From the NCBI RefSeq assembly GCF_018760735.1, contig NZ_JAHHZN010000004.1, positions 186,001 to 250,000 on the forward strand: a stretch of DNA of 64,000 bases, read 5' to 3'. Position numbers and translations under genes: made by a program. Under the pieces are notes generated by a model, which worked only from the letters and a program-made list of their open reading frames with translations, did not search any database and was not told the DNA's origin. The stretch is from Hymenobacter piscis. Lineage in GTDB: Bacteria > Bacteroidota > Bacteroidia > Cytophagales > Hymenobacteraceae. Positions 25,000-33,365 of the stretch are shown here, piece by piece. Numbering within the stretch: the stretch's first letter is position 1; every line of letters begins with the position of its first letter.

Positions 25000-26127
25000 T
25001 TACTTCAGCCGCACCAGCGTGGCACCGTAGCCGAACTTCTCCTTCTGTGAGTCCTCGAAAAACTTGATGTCGCGGTTGCGGCTCAGCAGCTTGTGCAGCT
25101 CCTTGCGCAGGGTGCCGTTGCCGGAGCCGTGGATGTAGATGATTTCGTGCATGTTGGTGGCCAGGGCCCGGCTGAGCGTGTCCTCGAAGGCTTCGAGCTG
25201 GAGCTTGAGGATGGCCGTGTTGCTCAGGCCTTCGGTGCCGCCCTCGGGCTGGAGGGCTTCCAGGTGCAGGTCCACCTCGTGGGGCGGGGCCACCAGGGCC
25301 TTGGCCGGCTGGGGCGCGGGGGCCACGGCGGCGGGCTTGGCCGGGGCGTTGCCGCTGAGCTGGGCCTTGAGGGTTTCGGCCAGCTTCTCGGGCGCAATAG
25401 CGACCGGGGCGGCGGGCTTCTCATCGAGCTGGAACAGGTAGGCCTCGCGCTGGAGCACCGGCACATTGGGCTGGCGGCTGGTGTAGAAGCTGGCGGCCTT
25501 GAACTGCAGGCGCTTGGTGAGCAGCTCGTAGGCCGAAGTGCCGTTGAACTGAAACGGCAGCAGCTGCACCACCACGGCCGGCCACTGGTCGAAATCTTTG
25601 AGGTGCCAGTGGCCCAGGGCCGCGCTGGCCGTTTTGGCCTCCAGCTTCTCCGATTTCAACCCCCGGTACTGCCCCCCGGGCTTTTCCTCCCCGAAGGTGA
25701 AGAGCACGTCGCGGTCGGTGTGGTTGACCAGGTGCAGGGCCAGCAGCTCCGGCGACTGGTGGGTGAGGGCCAAGTACAGGCCTTTCTGCACCGGCGGGGC
25801 CTGGGTCTTGTCGGCCTTCACGGGGGCGGGGCCTTCGGTTTTCACGGGCTCCGGCGCAGCCTTGGTGGTGGCCACGCCGGCCGATTTAGCGGCCTGGGCC
25901 GCACGGTCGGCTCCGCTGGTAGCGGCCTTCTTTTCGGCCGCTACCGCCGTGGCGCTCTTGCCGAAGGCCTTGGTTTCCTCGGCGGCTACCACCACAATTT
26001 CGCGGCGCAGCACCGGAATGGTAAAATCGTTGTCGATGGCTACTTCCACCAGCTCGTCGCTGAGCAGGCGGGTGATAATGCCTTCTTCGCGCCCGGTGAG
26101 CAGGCGTACTCGGTCTCCTATATTCAT
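25000..26127 (-). CDS. DUF2027 / Smr domain protein
   Basis: A 375-residue protein with an N-terminal DUF2027 region (MNIGDRVRLLTGREEGIITRLL), an Ala/Pro-rich linker (about residues 70-125), a central beta-rich domain, and a C-terminal Smr domain. Smr motifs are VDLHLEAL (DxH), HEIIYIHGSGNGTLRKEL (HGxG) and GYGATLVRL. Smr domains of the MutS2 type nick DNA or RNA; the architecture here is common in Bacteroidota and its role is not established. The ATG at 26127 was chosen as the 23-residue extension reads through low-complexity repeat sequence. Confidence 0.88.
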   Translation of the reverse strand: MNIGDRVRLLTGREEGIITRLLSDELVEVAIDNDFTIPVLRREIVVVAAEETKAFGKSATAVAAEKKAATSGADRAAQAAKSAGVATTKAAPEPVKTEGPAPVKADKTQAPPVQKGLYLALTHQSPELLALHLVNHTDRDVLFTFGEEKPGGQYRGLKSEKLEAKTASAALGHWHLKDFDQWPAVVVQLLPFQFNGTSAYELLTKRLQFKAASFYTSRQPNVPVLQREAYLFQLDEKPAAPVAIAPEKLAETLKAQLSGNAPAKPAAVAPAPQPAKALVAPPHEVDLHLEALQPEGGTEGLSNTAILKLQLEAFEDTLSRALATNMHEIIYIHGSGNGTLRKELHKLLSRNRDIKFFEDSQKEKFGYGATLVRLK

Positions 26128-26214
26128 CACTGATTGTCGCTGATTTTTTCGCTGATTACGCTGATTGGTTTCTATCCCCAGCGCCGGGGAAAGCAAAGGT
26201 CGCCATTTGCATAC

Positions 26215-26373
26215 GGAAAAGGGTGAGGAGTGAATTGGTAAGGTGATGAAACGGTAAGGTGACGAAATGGGGAAACGGTGAGTTGATGTTCGAAAGCCCT
26301 GATTGCGCAGGCGGCACCGATAGGAGTGATGAACATCAACTCACCATTTCGCCACCTCACCATCTCAATAATA
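26215..26373. repeat. Palindromic element, GGTGAGTTGATGTTC family
   Basis: Degenerate GGTAAGGTGATGAAACGG units (26238-26285) and AACGGTGAGTTGATGTTCG (26274-26292) face TGAACATCAACTCACCATTT and CGCCACCTCACCATC (26330-26364). It separates the Smr and DUF2279 genes, overlapping the stop region of the latter. Confidence 0.65.
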
Positions 26374-27324
26374 CAGCCCATGGGCTACGAAGCCGCGGCG
26401 CGGGTTCCATTCCAGGGCGGGGGCGGGCAGGTGGAAGATGCTTAAGGTATAGAATACCTTTTTGAGCACCTTGTTGTTGGTGGGGATGCGGCGCAGGTCC
26501 ACGTCGAGGCTGAGGTAGAACTGGCGGTAGGAGCGCAGGCCCAGGGCGGCGTTGGCGGCGGGGTCGTTGAAGACCATCTGCTGGGCGCCGTAGCCCAGGG
26601 CCGGCTGCAGCCAGCGGGGCCAGCGGCTGGAAGCGGGCAGAAACGCCCCCACGTCGGCGCAAAGCCAGTAGGTCTGGCCGTTGTAGTCCTTGAGAAACTG
26701 CTCGCCCAGGTTGCGGCCGAGCACGTTGGGGCGCAGGTCGGCGTAGCGGGTAGGGTGGAAGGAGAGCTTGGGCATGAGGCGCACCTCGTTCCAGGCCAGC
26801 TGCTGGCCGATGAGCCCGGCCGAGCCCAGAAAGTTGGCCGCCAGATCGGTAGCGGAGGCCCCATAGGCCGGGTCGCGGCCGTCGAGCAGTTCGATGGGAC
26901 TCTGGAGCAGGAATCCCACAAAGCCCCCGTACCAGATGGAACGGCGGTCGGGCACACCGGCCCAGCGCAGCATATCCACCGCGCCCCGGCTCTCGTGAAA
27001 CGCGCCCCAGAAGTGTCCGGCCTTGTCGAGCTGCTTCCACTCGGGCAAGTCGTTGAACCAGTGCAAACGGGTTTTCTCGCCCGTGTACCAGCTCTGACCA
27101 AGCACGTACATAAGGGAGGAATAGGACACCACCAGCCCGCCCGCCAGCAGCGGCAGCCGCCGGTTCAGCCGAGAAGAGCCAGCCAGGCTGTCGGGTTGCG
27201 GTAGCGGGGCCGCGGCCACGGCCAGGGGGGGCTGGGCCGCAGCGGGGCGGGCTCCTGACAGCAGCAGCCCGCTCAGTAGCGAAGCCCACCCGGCGGCGCG
27301 CAAAAAACCAGGGAGTACAGGCAC
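26365..27324 (-). CDS. DUF2279 family protein
   Basis: A 319-residue exported protein (signal peptide ending PAAAQ) with the DUF2279 signature FNDLPEWKQLDKAGHFWGAF, where the D-K-x-G-H core is conserved. Later hydrophobic stretches (VGFLLQSPIELLDG, FLGSAGLIGQQL) fit a membrane-associated protein of the YfiM type. Role unknown. It is transcribed away from the alpha-amylase gene. Confidence 0.8.
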   Translation of the reverse strand: MPVLPGFLRAAGWASLLSGLLLSGARPAAAQPPLAVAAAPLPQPDSLAGSSRLNRRLPLLAGGLVVSYSSLMYVLGQSWYTGEKTRLHWFNDLPEWKQLDKAGHFWGAFHESRGAVDMLRWAGVPDRRSIWYGGFVGFLLQSPIELLDGRDPAYGASATDLAANFLGSAGLIGQQLAWNEVRLMPKLSFHPTRYADLRPNVLGRNLGEQFLKDYNGQTYWLCADVGAFLPASSRWPRWLQPALGYGAQQMVFNDPAANAALGLRSYRQFYLSLDVDLRRIPTNNKVLKKVFYTLSIFHLPAPALEWNPRRGFVAHGLYY

Positions 27325-27509
27325 GGACGGACGAGGAATTAAAAAGGGCTTAAAGCTACGAGAAAAGCGGCTGTTGACTTGGGTAAGTGGTCGGTCACTC
27401 CTTATCTTTAATGCCCCCTTGTGCCTGATTGACCATCTTTCATGATGAACAGGTTAACAGGGAACCACTGATGCGTTTCTTCCTTCTACATTTTTCAACC
27501 CAATTTACC

Positions 27510-30347
27510 ATGAGAATACTTCGACTCGCGCTGGTCTTAGTGGCCCTGGTGGCTGCCAGGCCGGTTTCGTGGGCGCAGGTAGTCACTACCCAACCCACCT
27601 TCTTTACTGATGCCGACGCGGTGACCCTGACCTACGACGCCACGAAAGGCAATGCAGCACTAGCCAACTTCAGTGGCGACGTGTACGTGCACACCGGCGT
27701 CATCACCGATAAGAGCACGACGCCCTCGGACTGGAAGTTCGTGAAGTTTACCAGCTTCAACACCCCGGATCCGTCCATCAAGCTCACGCGCAGCACCACC
27801 AACGCCAACCTGTACACCATCAGCCTCACGCCCAACGTGCGCGCCTGGTACAACGTGCCGGCCAGCGAAAAAATCCTCAAGCTGGCCATGGTATTCCGCA
27901 ACGGCGACGGGAGCCTGGTGGGCCGCGGCCCCACGGGTGATATTTTCGTGGACGTGTCGCAGGGGGGGCTCACGGCCCGCATCACCACGCCCACCGCTAC
28001 CGGCACCCAGTTTGTAGCCGCCGGCGCGCAGGTGAGCCTGACGGGACAGGCCTCCGTTTCGGCTCAGCTCAAGTTTGATCTCAACGGCACCACGCTGGCC
28101 CAGCAGACCGGCACCACGCTCAGCACGACGGCCACCATCAGCCAGACCGGCCGCAACGTGGTGCGCTTCACGGCCACCAGCGGCACTACCGTCGTTTCCG
28201 ACTCGGTAATCTACATCGTGCGGCCCGCCGTGACGGTGGCCGACCTGCCCGCCGGCACCAAAGACGGGGTGACCTACCTCAACAACGGTACCTCGGTCAT
28301 TCTGAACCTGACGGCGCCCGGCAAGGAGTTCGTGTACGCCATCGGGGAGTTCAACAACTGGCAGGCCACCACGGCCGGCTTTATGAAGCGCACGCCCAAC
28401 GGCAAAAACTGGTGGGTACAGATCGATAACCTGCAGAGCGGCCGCGAGTACGCCTACCAGTTTCTGGTGGATGGCAGCCTGAAAGTAGCCGACCCCTACG
28501 CCGAGAAAATCCTCGACCCCAACAACGACCGGTTTATTCCGGCCGTCACCTACCCCAACCTCAAAGCCTATCCCACGGGCCAGACGACCGGCATCGTAGC
28601 CGTGCTGCAAACCGGCCAGACGCCCTACCAGTGGAAAATCAACCGCTTCGATAAGCCCAAGCGCACCGACCTGGTGGTGTACGAGCTGCTGGTGCGCGAC
28701 TTCATTGCCCGCCACGACTACCAGACCCTGCGCGATACGCTGGCCTACATTCAGCGCCTGGGCATCAACTGCATCGGGCTGATGCCGGTTAATGAGTTTG
28801 AGGGCAATGAAAGCTGGGGCTATAACCCGTCGTACTTCTTCGCGCCCGACAAATACTACGGCCCCAAGGACGAGCTCAAGAAGTTTGTGGATGAGGCCCA
28901 CCGCCGCGGTATTGCCGTAGTGCTCGACGTGGTGCTCAACCACGCCTTCGGCCAGAACCCGATGGTGCAGATGTACTTCGATGCGGCCAACAACAAGCCC
29001 GCGGCTAACTCGCCCTGGTTTAATCCCGATGCCACCCACCCGTTTAACGTAGGCTACGATTTCAACCACGAAAGCCCCGATACCCGTTACTTCGCCAAGC
29101 GCGTGATGGAGCACTGGCTGCGCGAATACCACGTCGACGGCTACCGCTTTGACCTGAGCAAGGGCTTTACCCAGCGCAACAACCCCAACAACGTGGGGGC
29201 CTGGGGGGCCTTCGACCAGTCGCGGATCGACATCTGGAAGGATTACTACGCGACCCTCACGGCTACTGACCCGACGGTGTATCCCATTCTGGAGCACTTT
29301 GCCGACAACTCGGAGGAAATCGTACTCTCCGACATGGGCTTCATGCTGTGGGGCAACATGAACCACAGCTATAACGAAGCCACCATGGGCTACCTGCCCG
29401 GCTCTAACTTCAGCGGCGGCTACTACAAGGCCCGCAGCTGGACTCAGCCTCACCTGGTGACCTACATGGAAAGCCACGACGAGGAGCGCCTGATGTTCCG
29501 CAACCTCAACTTTGGTAAAGAGGTGGCCGGTTATTCTACCAAAAACCTGAACACGGCCCTGGCCCGTCAGGAAATGGCGGCCGCCTTTTTCTTCACCGTG
29601 CCGGGCCCTAAAATGGTGTGGCAGTTCGGAGAACTGGGCTACGATATCAGCATCGACCAGAACGGGCGGGTGGGCAACAAGCCTATCCTGTGGAACTACC
29701 AGCAGGTAGCCGCCCGCCAGCAGCTGTACGAGGTGTACCGCAGCCTGATTGGCCTGAAAGTGCAGGAGCCGGTGTTCGAAACGCCGTTTTCTTACACGCA
29801 AAGCTTGACCGGCGCCGCCAAAACCATTCATCTCTCCGAGCGCGACCCCGCCTCCGCCGACCCTGGTCTGCAGGTAACGATTGTGGGCAACTTCGACGTG
29901 CAGCCCGTGCAGGTGAATCCGCAGTTTCAGAAAACTGGTACCTGGTACAACTACCTCACCGGCACCACGCTCAATGTGAGCAGCACCACCGCTGCGCTCA
30001 CGCTCCGGCCCGGCGAGTACGCCGTCTACACGTCGCGCAAGGTAAATAAGCCGAGCTTGGTACTGGGCAGTAAGTCGAAGGCCGCGGCCGCCCTGCAGCT
30101 GCGGGTGCAGCCTAACCCGGCCGGCGCCATGGCCCAGCTGCGCTACGAGTTGCCCCAAGCCGCCACGGTGGAAGTAACGGTAACTAACCTGCTGGGTGCC
30201 ACGGTACAGACTTTGCCCACCACCCGCGAGTCGGCCGGTTCCAAGTCCGTGACGCTGCCGCTCCAGAACCTGGCTAACGGCGTATACATCGTGCGCCTGC
30301 GTACCGGCGAGGTGCAGCAAACTACCCGCCTCGTGGTAAGCAAGTAA
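27510..30347 (+). CDS. Secreted alpha-amylase family glycoside hydrolase with T9SS tail
   Basis: A 945-residue extracellular enzyme. Order: signal peptide (ending SWAQ), beta-rich region, an N-terminal CBM48/early-set domain (EFVYAIGEFNNWQ), the GH13 (beta/alpha)8 catalytic domain, and a type IX secretion C-terminal domain (VQPNPAGAMAQL to TTRLVVSK). GH13 motifs: DVVLNHAFG, YRFDLSKGF with the nucleophile Asp, ILEHFAD with the acid/base Glu, and MESHDEERL with the transition-state Asp. It should cut alpha-1,4-glucans at the cell surface or outside. Its neighbours include Sus-type genes, consistent with starch use. In-frame ATGs at 27429 and 27471 are alternatives. Confidence 0.92.
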   Translation: MRILRLALVLVALVAARPVSWAQVVTTQPTFFTDADAVTLTYDATKGNAALANFSGDVYVHTGVITDKSTTPSDWKFVKFTSFNTPDPSIKLTRSTTNANLYTISLTPNVRAWYNVPASEKILKLAMVFRNGDGSLVGRGPTGDIFVDVSQGGLTARITTPTATGTQFVAAGAQVSLTGQASVSAQLKFDLNGTTLAQQTGTTLSTTATISQTGRNVVRFTATSGTTVVSDSVIYIVRPAVTVADLPAGTKDGVTYLNNGTSVILNLTAPGKEFVYAIGEFNNWQATTAGFMKRTPNGKNWWVQIDNLQSGREYAYQFLVDGSLKVADPYAEKILDPNNDRFIPAVTYPNLKAYPTGQTTGIVAVLQTGQTPYQWKINRFDKPKRTDLVVYELLVRDFIARHDYQTLRDTLAYIQRLGINCIGLMPVNEFEGNESWGYNPSYFFAPDKYYGPKDELKKFVDEAHRRGIAVVLDVVLNHAFGQNPMVQMYFDAANNKPAANSPWFNPDATHPFNVGYDFNHESPDTRYFAKRVMEHWLREYHVDGYRFDLSKGFTQRNNPNNVGAWGAFDQSRIDIWKDYYATLTATDPTVYPILEHFADNSEEIVLSDMGFMLWGNMNHSYNEATMGYLPGSNFSGGYYKARSWTQPHLVTYMESHDEERLMFRNLNFGKEVAGYSTKNLNTALARQEMAAAFFFTVPGPKMVWQFGELGYDISIDQNGRVGNKPILWNYQQVAARQQLYEVYRSLIGLKVQEPVFETPFSYTQSLTGAAKTIHLSERDPASADPGLQVTIVGNFDVQPVQVNPQFQKTGTWYNYLTGTTLNVSSTTAALTLRPGEYAVYTSRKVNKPSLVLGSKSKAAAALQLRVQPNPAGAMAQLRYELPQAATVEVTVTNLLGATVQTLPTTRESAGSKSVTLPLQNLANGVYIVRLRTGEVQQTTRLVVSK

Positions 30348-30365
30348 CCGGCAGCCGGCCGAAAA

Positions 30366-30433
30366 CCAGCTGCCATAAAAAAAAGTCGGCCCGCCTCATA
30401 TTGAGGCGGGCCGACTTTTTTTTATGGCAGCTG
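30366..30433. terminator. Very long perfect hairpin terminator after the amylase gene
   Basis: Two 33-base arms (30366-30398 and 30401-30433) are perfectly complementary apart from a two-base loop. The stem contains A8/T8 tracts around a GTCGGCCCGCCTCA core, so it can end transcription in both directions. Confidence 0.9.
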
Positions 30434-30460
30434 GCAACCGAAAAGCCGCCCACCAGTACC

Positions 30461-30552
30461 CTCTAAGCTCTAAGCTCTAAGCTCTAAGCTCTAAGCTCTA
30501 AGCTCTAAGCTCTAAGCTCTAAGCTCTAAGCTCTAAGCTCTAAGCTCTAAGC
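30461..30552. repeat. Heptanucleotide tandem repeat (CTCTAAG)n, about 13 copies
   Basis: An uninterrupted 7-bp tandem array ends on the stop codon of the BadF-type kinase gene; the TAG stop at 30547-30549 is part of the array. Copy number probably varies among strains. Confidence 0.95.
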
Positions 30553-31395
30553 ATTGTGCTCTTCGTGGTAAGCCACAAGGTCGTCGATGGGGGAGCGGAT
30601 GATTTTGCCTACTTCCATGCCGTGGTCCTTGGCAACCTGAGTGAGGGCGTCGCGGAAGTTGTAGCCCACCGAGCCCACGCAGTTGAACGTATAGTCCTGG
30701 TAGTTGGGGTAATGCCGCACGATGTTGGCAAAGAACGTCTCGAAGCCCTGGAGCACGATTTCGCGGCAGTAGCTGATGTTGTTGTGGTCGTAGGTGAACT
30801 TGGCGAAGCTGGCCAGGAAGCGGTTGGGCAAAGGCTGGTTGTAGAGCCGGTCCAGGATGTCGTCGCGGGTGAACTTGAACTCCTCCTGAAAAATGTCCTG
30901 CAACCCGTCGGGTAGCAGACCGCGCAGGTAGTCGCGCAGCAGGCGCTTGCCAATAAAGGAGCCGGAACCCTCGTCGCCGAGGAAATAGCCCAGCGAGTCC
31001 ACGTTGTAAGTAATCTGGGAACCGTTGTAGAGGCAGGAATTAGTACCCGTGCCTAGGATGGCGGCAAATCCGGGCTTGTTGCCCAGCAGGGCGTGGGCGG
31101 CGGCCAGCAGGTCCTCCGCCACGAAGGCCGTAGCGTTGGGGAAAATTCTGCGCATGGCCGCGGCTACCCGCTCGGCCTTCTCCGCATTGTGCACCCCGGC
31201 GCCGTAGTAGTACACCTTGGTTACTTCCTGCCGGGGCAGAGTGTCGGGCAGGTTTTTATCGAGCGAGGCCGCAATGGCGTCCGTGCCCATGAAGTCGGGG
31301 TTGTATCCTTCGGTATTGAAGTACACCCGGTTGCCAGCTGCATCGAGTTGGCACCAGTTGCTCTTGGTCGAGCCGCCGTCGGCAATAAGAATCAT
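30547..31395 (-). CDS. BadF/BadG/BcrA-type ATPase, probable N-acetylglucosamine kinase
   Basis: A 282-residue protein of the ASKHA fold. MILIADGGSTKSNW is the phosphate-1 loop, ILGTGTNSCLYNG the phosphate-2 loop, and GDEGSGSFIGKRLL and CVGSVGYNF are conserved adenosine/sugar-site motifs. In Bacteroidota this family is annotated as N-acetylglucosamine kinase; sugar specificity is inferred. It faces the amylase gene and reaches into the tandem repeat at its 3' end. The cytoplasmic sugar-kinase role fits the surrounding glycan genes. Confidence 0.85.
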   Translation of the reverse strand: MILIADGGSTKSNWCQLDAAGNRVYFNTEGYNPDFMGTDAIAASLDKNLPDTLPRQEVTKVYYYGAGVHNAEKAERVAAAMRRIFPNATAFVAEDLLAAAHALLGNKPGFAAILGTGTNSCLYNGSQITYNVDSLGYFLGDEGSGSFIGKRLLRDYLRGLLPDGLQDIFQEEFKFTRDDILDRLYNQPLPNRFLASFAKFTYDHNNISYCREIVLQGFETFFANIVRHYPNYQDYTFNCVGSVGYNFRDALTQVAKDHGMEVGKIIRSPIDDLVAYHEEHNA

Positions 31396-31750
31396 ATCAG
31401 GTTGAAAAGGAAAACGGAAAATTCAAGCGGTAAGCCCTGAGACCGGAAAGGGCCCAACCGAGCATACTCATAACGAAACACGGAAAAGATTTCGGCACAA
31501 AAAAATACCCGGGCGATTTAATCCCCAGTTTTATTTCTGCGCGGAAGCTTCTGGAATTCTGATGTGAGCGGATATTCGCTGTCTTGTCGAAATACGCTGA
31601 AAAAAATATGAAAATAGCCGTTATTTTTTTGGTGCACGAGCCCTTGTTACCAGCAATAAAGGAGTATTTTTAAAGCGCGAAAGGCAGTGAGTAATTCCTT
31701 ACGCTCACTTGTCTGAGTACCTATATTCATCCACTTCTTTTCCCTTTATC
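31396..31750. other. AT-rich intergenic region between divergent genes
   Basis: No gene seen. A TTG at 31644-31646 followed after 18 bases by TATTTTTA (31665-31672) is a weak promoter candidate for the rightward T9SS gene; the G of TAnnTTTG is missing. The base composition is more AT-rich than the rest of the window. Confidence 0.4.
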
Positions 31751-32974
31751 ATGAAGCAACGTTTTACGCTTGCAGCCCTTGGACTGCTGACTGCCGGGGC
31801 CTTTTCGGCTCAGGCTCAGATTACGCTGGACGGGCAACTGACCGCCGCTGAACTCACGGCTGGCAATTATGTTCTGCTGGGCAAAAGCACGGCCTTTACG
31901 GGTGATCAGAACACGGGGCGTCCTTTTGGCAGCGCTGGTTTGCTGAGCCTGTACGTCGCTAATACGCCCACCAAAGTGTACATGTTTTTGGCTGGAACAG
32001 TAGAAGCCGGCGGCAACTCTTTCCAGCTTTACCTGGATGTGCCGGGTGCCACAGGCGTACCAACGGGTACTTTCCTGCCGGCAGGTGCCAGTGGTACTTC
32101 CTTTGAGAAAGTATCGCGCATCAAACTTGATCAGGAGGCTGACCTTGCTTTGGCCCTGCGGAGTGAGGGAGGCTTGGTGGCTGGCGTACAAGGCTATCGT
32201 ATTGAGGCTGCGGCCTTCACTTCGGCAACAGCTGTAGATAGTAAGCAGATCACGGATGCCGGATCTGGCCTTATAGGTGATGGTACCGCGCTTACTATTC
32301 CTGCGGCTGGCACTATGGCAGCTTATGCCCCCCTGGCCGGGGCACGTATGGCTTACCGTAATACCAGCGACGGTAAAATTGCCAATAATCCAGGCAATAG
32401 TGTGCCTACGACTGATGCCGGTTACGGGGGCGTTGGTTCGTTTGGCTGGGAAATTGAGCTGGACCGTGCGGCTCTTAGCGCAACTACCGGTACTCCACAG
32501 TTTCGCATTTTCGCCATTCAGAGCAATGGAAGCGGCGGTTTTGCTTCGGGTGAATTCATACCGCAGGCAACGGGTCCGCTGCCAGCTTCAGTGCCGGCTC
32601 CCAATCTGGGCGGTCTCGACAATGGCACTCCTAATGACGTAGACTTCGGAAGCATTCCCGGAACCCAGAGCGCAACGTTTACCCTAGGCGCCAGTGGCAC
32701 GCTCAACAGCCGATCGGCTGTGGCTAATGCCCTCAAATTTGGCGTGTATCCAAACCCTGCCGCTGGTTCGGCAACCATCTCGTACGTAGTACCAGGTCGG
32801 CAGGACGTTGCCCTGGACGTTTTTAATTCGTTGGGGCAGCGCGTAAGGACTGTAGCCTCAGGTAAGCAAACCGGCGCCAACAAGTTCGACCTGACCAACC
32901 TCACTTCCGGAGCTTACCTCGTGAAGTTGCAGGTGGGTGGCCAAATCACCAGCCAGAAGTTGATTGTTGAATAA
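31751..32974 (+). CDS. Secreted protein with T9SS type A sorting domain
   Basis: A 407-residue extracellular protein: signal peptide ending AQAQ, a beta-rich body (LTAAELTAGNYVLLG, EKVSRIKLDQEADLAL, GWEIELDRAAL) and a C-terminal type IX secretion domain (FGVYPNPAAGSATISY to KLIVE). The body is not recognised; it resembles family-less surface beta proteins in which an Ig/DOMON-like fold is likely. Codon choice is visibly less GC-biased than in neighbouring genes. It lies next to a decayed copy of a similar tail (33141-33206). Confidence 0.8.
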   Translation: MKQRFTLAALGLLTAGAFSAQAQITLDGQLTAAELTAGNYVLLGKSTAFTGDQNTGRPFGSAGLLSLYVANTPTKVYMFLAGTVEAGGNSFQLYLDVPGATGVPTGTFLPAGASGTSFEKVSRIKLDQEADLALALRSEGGLVAGVQGYRIEAAAFTSATAVDSKQITDAGSGLIGDGTALTIPAAGTMAAYAPLAGARMAYRNTSDGKIANNPGNSVPTTDAGYGGVGSFGWEIELDRAALSATTGTPQFRIFAIQSNGSGGFASGEFIPQATGPLPASVPAPNLGGLDNGTPNDVDFGSIPGTQSATFTLGASGTLNSRSAVANALKFGVYPNPAAGSATISYVVPGRQDVALDVFNSLGQRVRTVASGKQTGANKFDLTNLTSGAYLVKLQVGGQITSQKLIVE

Positions 32975-32980
32975 ATACGG

Positions 32981-33043
32981 TTTTCTTATCAAGGAAAAGG
33001 GGCCCCGGCAATTTGCCGGGGCCCCTTTTCCTTGATAAGAAAA
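32981..33043. terminator. Long perfect hairpin terminator
   Basis: 31-base arms (32981-33011, 33013-33043) are perfectly complementary around one central base, with GC-rich inner and TTTTCC/GGAAAA outer parts. It ends the T9SS gene rightward and could end transcripts from the remnant at 33051 leftward. Confidence 0.9.
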
Positions 33044-33050
33044 GCAATGC

Positions 33051-33140
33051 TTACTTTTTGGTAATCGTGTAAGTTGGTTTCGGCGTCGAATTCATATTCA
33101 GCACAACTTCGTACTTGCTGGCCTGAGCGACGGTAATATT
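33051..33140 (-). pseudogene. Remnant: C-terminal 30 codons of a SusE/SusF-like gene
   Basis: Read leftward, an open stretch ends with VAQASKYEVVLNMNSTPK and TYTITKK then TAA (33053-33051). It matches the end of SusE-type repeat domains, similar to the TYTITFDLNTNTYTLSN end of the intact gene at 34787. It has no start and is cut at about 33140, where an oppositely oriented remnant begins. Confidence 0.7.
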
Positions 33141-33206
33141 GAGGCTTACCTCGTGAAGCTACAGGTTGGCGGACAGGCCACCGGTCAGAAGTTAATTGTT
33201 GAATAG
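33141..33206 (+). pseudogene. Remnant: last 22 codons of a T9SS-tailed gene
   Basis: The frame reads AYLVKLQVGGQATGQKLIVE then TAG and nearly repeats the tail of the T9SS gene ending at 32974 (AYLVKLQVGGQITSQKLIVE). The upstream part of the gene is missing. A terminator follows at 33222. Confidence 0.75.
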
Positions 33207-33221
33207 ACGCCACTCAGTATT

Positions 33222-33269
33222 GTACCAACCAAAAGGGCCTGCATGTGTGCAGGCCCTTTTGGTTGGTAC
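33222..33269. terminator. Perfect 22-bp hairpin terminator after the T9SS remnant
   Basis: Arms 33222-33243 and 33248-33269 pair without mismatch around TGTG. It presumably belonged to the lost T9SS gene. Confidence 0.85.
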
Positions 33270-33365
33270 TCGCCTTATCACCGAAGCCATTTATACCAAA
33301 GCCATTTGTAAGACGCTCGGCACCGTTCTGAACGTCCTTATACCTGCTAGGCCGTAACTGGTTGC

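Noticed and set aside
30461..30552. Tandem repeat considered as a CRISPR array
   Set aside because: Units are 7 bp and contiguous with no spacers.
32989..33213. 74-codon minus-strand frame over the gene-tail scar
   Set aside because: It reads through a terminator hairpin and two gene remnants in the wrong frame.
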